DNA of 64,000 nt from GCA-2684655 sp045105235 (GTDB lineage: Bacteria; Planctomycetota; UBA1135; UBA2386). The position numbers and the translations under genes were made by a program. The stretch lies in contig JBGCDH010000029.1 of the NCBI GenBank assembly GCA_045105235.1, forward strand, positions 12,781 through 76,780, written 5' to 3'. Below, piece after piece: positions 62,942 through 64,000 of this stretch (positions are counted from its first letter, which is position 1; each line of letters opens with the position of its first letter). The notes below the pieces were generated by a model. The model saw nothing but the letters and a program-made list of their open reading frames with translations, did no database searches and was not told the origin of the DNA.

Positions 62942-63667
62942 CTAACTGTCCGCTGCGATTCCCGCAACGGACAGGATTCTCTTCGCGACCTGACCCGCGA
63001 GCGCTTGCGAGCCCTCGCTCGTGAAGTGCACGTTTGCGGGCTTCAGAATCGGCTTCGAGAAGCTCTCGACGAACGCAAAAAGATCGTTCACCGGCACATC
63101 CAACTCCGCCATCACACGGCGCGCGATCGTGTTGTAAAGAAGCGGATCCTCTGGTGACCGATACGGACGGAGATCCCCTTTCGGCACCGGCGTTGTCGTC
63201 GCAAATATCACGCGAGCCCCCGTATCCTTGAGCTGCTGCGCGATCGCCCGGAGCTGCGCTTCGTAGACCTCGGGTGATGCCTGGTATGGGTGAGTTGCGT
63301 CGTTCGAGTTTTTCCCTGAGCCAGGCTGCACTCGCTTCAGATCGTGGAGGCCAAAATTGAAGTGGATCAGATCCCAATTGCCACCGTCGATCGCAAGCCA
63401 CCGCGATAGGTGCTGCACGCCATTGTTCGTACCCGCGCAGTTTTCCGCGCCCTTCTTCGTCGAGTCCCCAGTTCGGTGAGCCATGGTTGGCCGTTCGACA
63501 ATCGCACGTCCGGCAAGCGCCTCTTGCACATGGGGCGTATAGCCAATGGAGATCGAGTCGCCGAGGATCAGCACGCGGAACGGAACAGCGAGCGGCTGCT
63601 GCTTTGGCGCCGACTTGCAGCCAATCGTCGGCAGGAACATCACAAGGGCGAGGAAGAGTCGGATCAT
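62942..63667 (-). CDS. SGNH/GDSL hydrolase, lipoprotein
   Basis: A 241-residue exported SGNH hydrolase with a lipobox-like TIGC and Cys17, so it is probably a lipoprotein. Catalytic blocks are GDSIS (nucleophile Ser), the glycine/asparagine blocks AHRTGDST and FNFGLHDLKR, and VHFTSEGSQALA with the C-terminal His. It probably acts as an esterase on an acylated glycan in the envelope. It is only distantly like the cytoplasmic SGNH protein at 679. It faces the truncated beta-helix gene with about 37 bases between. Confidence 0.85.
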   Translation of the reverse strand: MIRLFLALVMFLPTIGCKSAPKQQPLAVPFRVLILGDSISIGYTPHVQEALAGRAIVERPTMAHRTGDSTKKGAENCAGTNNGVQHLSRWLAIDGGNWDLIHFNFGLHDLKRVQPGSGKNSNDATHPYQASPEVYEAQLRAIAQQLKDTGARVIFATTTPVPKGDLRPYRSPEDPLLYNTIARRVMAELDVPVNDLFAFVESFSKPILKPANVHFTSEGSQALAGQVAKRILSVAGIAADS

Positions 63668-63828
63668 GATTCGTCAATACGCGGGTGCGACAGAATCGCT
63701 AATCCTGCGTCCATACGTCTCCGAACTCCAAGCTTCGGTTCGCAGCGCGCGGACAATCGCTGCACTCGCTACGCCTGAGCCCCCGCGATTCTGCGCTCCC
63801 ACCGCGTCATGGTCGCCCGCAACTCCGC

Positions 63829-64000
63829 GTAAGCACCCGATCCACCCATCTGGCACGCGCATGATTCGTCGCCACAATGCGGCAGCATGACGAAGAGATC
63901 CGAGTCGGAATGGCGAGCCCTGATCGCTATGCAAGAAGAGAGCAGCCTGACCGTGCGCGAGTTCGCCGAGCTGCGTGGCATCACGCCAACGACGTTCTAT
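63829..64000 (+). mobile_element. Left end of an IS66-type insertion sequence (continues past window)
   Basis: GTAAGCACCCGATCCAC starting at 63829 resembles the GTAAGCG-type terminal inverted repeat of IS66 elements, and the IS66 small accessory gene follows from 63887. If 63829 is the true end, bases 63821-63828 (AACTCCGC) would be one copy of the 8-bp target duplication. The right end lies outside the window. Confidence 0.55.
63887..64000 (+). CDS. tnpA: IS66-family TnpA-like HTH protein (partial)
   Basis: The first 38 residues (KRSESEWRALIAMQEESSLT, then VREFAELRGITPTTFY) match the N-terminal helix-turn-helix of the IS66 family small protein TnpA, normally 90-140 residues and required for transposition along with TnpB and the DDE transposase TnpC. 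The gene is cut by the window end. The ATG at 63887 is preceded by a plausible IS66 terminal repeat. Confidence 0.7.
   Translation, partial: MTKRSESEWRALIAMQEESSLTVREFAELRGITPTTFY

Noticed and set aside
1..64000. CRISPR arrays, tRNA and rRNA genes
   Set aside because: No regularly spaced repeats with spacers, no cloverleaf-like segments and no rRNA-like conserved stretches were found by eye.

Overview
The window is GC-rich, protein-coding chromosomal DNA that looks like a member of the Planctomycetota. The assignment is inference from gene content: many Sec-exported proteins built from beta-propeller, Kelch, ELWxTDGT, HEAT and beta-helix repeats that share a C-terminal module; a sigma factor coupled to a very large membrane-bound Ser/Thr kinase; and an ammonium-transporter/histidine-kinase fusion of the type known from anammox planctomycetes. 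No rRNA, tRNA or CRISPR array was seen. The region reads as accessory rather than core, with several decayed genes and the start of an IS66-type element at the right edge.

Left part (1-8.6 kb): a decayed DUF4132-like remnant, an SGNH hydrolase and two glycosyltransferases in a tight + strand run, and an AraC/VOC pair whose two 5' ends were lost at one junction. A small lipoprotein ORF follows, then a secreted di-haem cytochrome c peroxidase-like protein and a secreted propeller protein. Middle left (8.6-25.4 kb): beta-helix, Kelch and purple-acid-phosphatase-like secreted proteins; a GAF-PAS hybrid histidine kinase; a membrane protein of unknown role; the Amt-histidine kinase-receiver fusion; and an overlapping pair made of a CvpA-like membrane protein and a large secreted protein.

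Centre (25.4-37.6 kb): an SRPBCC/ArsR pair, two serine hydrolases of the beta-lactamase fold, a secreted protein broken by two compensating frameshifts, a probable selenoprotein, a HEAT/propeller protein, a DinB-cupin fusion, a heparinase-like lyase, a RidA protein, a class A beta-lactamase lipoprotein and a methyltransferase. The selenoprotein is thioredoxin-like and reads through an in-frame TGA that is followed by a perfect bacterial-SECIS-type hairpin. It is the most notable object in the window.

Right part (38-64 kb): a tandem pair of about 985-residue ELWxTDGT-repeat secreted proteins; two large HEAT-repeat secreted proteins diverging from a 19-bp gap with a symmetric -10-like element; a carboxypeptidase-regulatory-like protein whose start region is duplicated; and an alpha/alpha-toroid protein. 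After these come a small propeller protein, the sigma factor/Ser-Thr kinase pair, a frameshifted ADP-ribosylglycohydrolase near a KptA RNA 2'-phosphotransferase, a methyltransferase, a doubly damaged DUF1565 gene, an SGNH lipoprotein and the IS66-type start.

Two patterns run through the whole window. Most exported proteins have glutamine right at or after the predicted signal-peptidase site, and many intergenic spacers carry a perfect or near-perfect tandem repeat of 15-22 bp. A short TAGTG-n2-GTGCATCTG-type motif also recurs in four spacers. No database search was possible; family names rest on motif recognition.
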